Source: Candidatus Zixiibacteriota bacterium (GTDB lineage: Bacteria > Zixibacteria > MSB-5A5 > GN15 > FEB-12). Taken from it: DNA of 6,926 nt. The stretch lies in NCBI GenBank assembly GCA_022564135.1, contig JADFLZ010000111.1, forward strand, positions 1-6,926, given 5' to 3'. Below the pieces are notes generated by a model, which saw only the letters and a list, made by a program, of their open reading frames with translations, was not told where the DNA came from and searched no databases. Below are positions 6,277 to 6,926 of this stretch, in pieces (positions within the stretch are counted from its first letter, which is position 1; each line of letters starts with the position of its first letter). The position numbers and the translations under genes were made by a program.

Positions 6277-6813
6277 ATGGTAATCAGAAAACGCCTGAAC
6301 TTGAGCCAGAAAGCGATGGTATTTGTTACAACAACAGTTAAAAATTGGGAGCCTATCTTCTCAAACAAAGATTGTGCCTTACTTACACTTAATCAGCTAC
6401 GAGAGACTTTATCGCATTATCAAGTCTCTCTTGTTGCTTATGTGCTGATGCCCTCACATATACATTTACTTCTTGGATTTCAAGAAATAGAAAACTTATC
6501 TTTGGTAGTACAAAGTTTTAAAAGAATAGCCGCACGTAAACTGAAACAAACTATGCCAACTAACCAGCTACATAAATTCATGATCGACGGAAAGTATAAT
6601 CTCTGGAAACCGCGCTTTGATGATCTGATTATTTTCTCTGAAAAGCAGTTTAAGATTAAAATCGAATATATTCATAACAATCCGGTCAAAGCAGGCTTGG
6701 TTGAAAAGCCGACAGACTACGTCTACTCGAGTGTTAACGACTGGCTCTTGGACAGAGAGGGCATCTTGCCTGTGGATAAGAATTGGGAATGGTTAAAAGA
6801 AGAAGTGATTTGA
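6277..6813 (+). CDS. REP-associated (Y1/HUH, IS200-like) transposase
   Basis: This 178-residue single-strand DNA transposase of the Y1_Tnp/RAYT family would nick and rejoin hairpin-forming repeat sequences. The HUH metal-binding motif is intact as His61-Ile-His63 in 'YVLMPSHIHLLLG'. The 'IEYIHNNPVKAGLV' motif near the C-terminal third holds the probable catalytic Tyr131. 'LWKPRFDD' before it matches the conserved middle region. I chose ATG at 6277 because it begins right at the usual 'RKRLNLSQ...VFVTTTV' strand. The longer frame from TTG at 6190 would run through the inverted repeat and encode no family sequence. The ribosome binding site is weak (AGAAG). The gene stops five bases before the right inverted repeat, as expected for a self-contained unit, and is transcribed away from the sigma operon. 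No frameshift or missing motif is seen, so it may be active. Confidence 0.92.
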   Translation: MVIRKRLNLSQKAMVFVTTTVKNWEPIFSNKDCALLTLNQLRETLSHYQVSLVAYVLMPSHIHLLLGFQEIENLSLVVQSFKRIAARKLKQTMPTNQLHKFMIDGKYNLWKPRFDDLIIFSEKQFKIKIEYIHNNPVKAGLVEKPTDYVYSSVNDWLLDREGILPVDKNWEWLKEEVI

Positions 6814-6817
6814 GGCT

Positions 6818-6844
6818 GGGGCAGATGGGGACATCTGCCGCCCA
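6818..6844 (+). repeat. Right bipartite inverted repeat and hairpin of the RAYT element
   Basis: GGGGCAG (6818-6824), four bases, then GGACATCTGCCGCCCA (6829-6844) mirror the left end. It also holds a perfect 8-bp stem, GGCAGATG/CATCTGCC, closing a GGGA loop. No T-run follows, so it is not a typical terminator. Confidence 0.85.
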
Positions 6845-6875
6845 CGTTTGCAAGTTGTTAGGTTACAGATGCAGC

Positions 6876-6894
6876 ATATTTTTTCCAAAAATAT
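6876..6894. repeat. AT-only inverted repeat near the right edge
   Basis: ATATTTTT and AAAAATAT are separated by TCC, in the otherwise featureless 82 bp after the transposase element. It could be part of a terminator for a gene beyond the edge or simply AT-rich sequence. Confidence 0.3.
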
Positions 6895-6926
6895 TTGTCA
6901 ATGATGATTGCAGGGTATCCCAGTTC

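Larger units (their letters stand above)
6191..6844 (+). mobile_element. REP/RAYT-type element: Y1 transposase gene between bipartite inverted repeats
   Basis: This 654-bp unit is bounded by TGGGCGGCAGATGTCC (6191-6206) and its exact reverse complement (6829-6844). Each is followed inward, after four unmatched bases, by CTGCCCC (6211-6217) or GGGGCAG (6818-6824). Between them is a single Y1-family transposase gene. The right end folds as GGCAGATG-GGGA-CATCTGCC and the left as GGCAG...CTGCC. Such hairpin ends are the substrates of HUH enzymes of the IS200/IS605 and REP-associated group. The element looks complete. It lies 25 bp upstream of the -35 of the sigma-factor promoter. Confidence 0.75.

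Overview
The window looks like bacterial chromosome from a Gram-negative-type organism. Five of the six minus-strand products start with export signals, and the set includes a periplasmic HtrA protease and several beta-solenoid envelope proteins. The combination of HtrA, DUF4097/toast-rack-like proteins, a bactofilin-like membrane protein and a REP-type (Y1) transposase would fit an FCB-group or candidate-phylum genome. That placement is an inference from gene content, and no marker gene fixes the taxonomy.

Layout, read along the minus strand from the right. An ECF-type sigma factor with a TTG start (6080-5517) has a plausible vegetative promoter at 6166-6138. It is followed at short gaps (28, 38 and 24 bp) by a secreted DUF4097-like protein (5488-4577), an exported bactofilin-like domain fused to about five membrane helices and a proline-rich tail (4538-3276), and a secreted acidic toast-rack-like repeat protein (3251-2391). 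These four genes look like one transcription unit. No recognisable zinc-finger anti-sigma gene is present.

After a 193-bp intergenic region with a TATAAT box comes a second pair. It starts with a complete HtrA/DegP-type serine protease with an intact catalytic triad and two PDZ domains (2197-809). Overlapping its end by 14 bp is a partial gene (822 to the left edge) for an HtrA paralogue whose catalytic positions are all replaced. This second gene was found by direct reading of the minus strand; it runs off the window at the start of its PDZ domain.

On the plus strand at the right is a compact 654-bp element (6191-6844). It carries a Y1/HUH REP-associated transposase gene (6277-6813) bracketed by near-perfect bipartite 27-bp inverted repeats that can fold into hairpins. 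It lies just upstream of the sigma-factor promoter and is transcribed divergently from it. The last 82 bp contain only a short AT-rich inverted repeat. No tRNA, rRNA or CRISPR was seen.

Working picture (inference): the sigma factor controls, or is controlled by, a set of envelope beta-solenoid and membrane proteins. The adjacent HtrA and pseudo-HtrA pair adds protein quality control, so the region may be an envelope-maintenance or stress locus.
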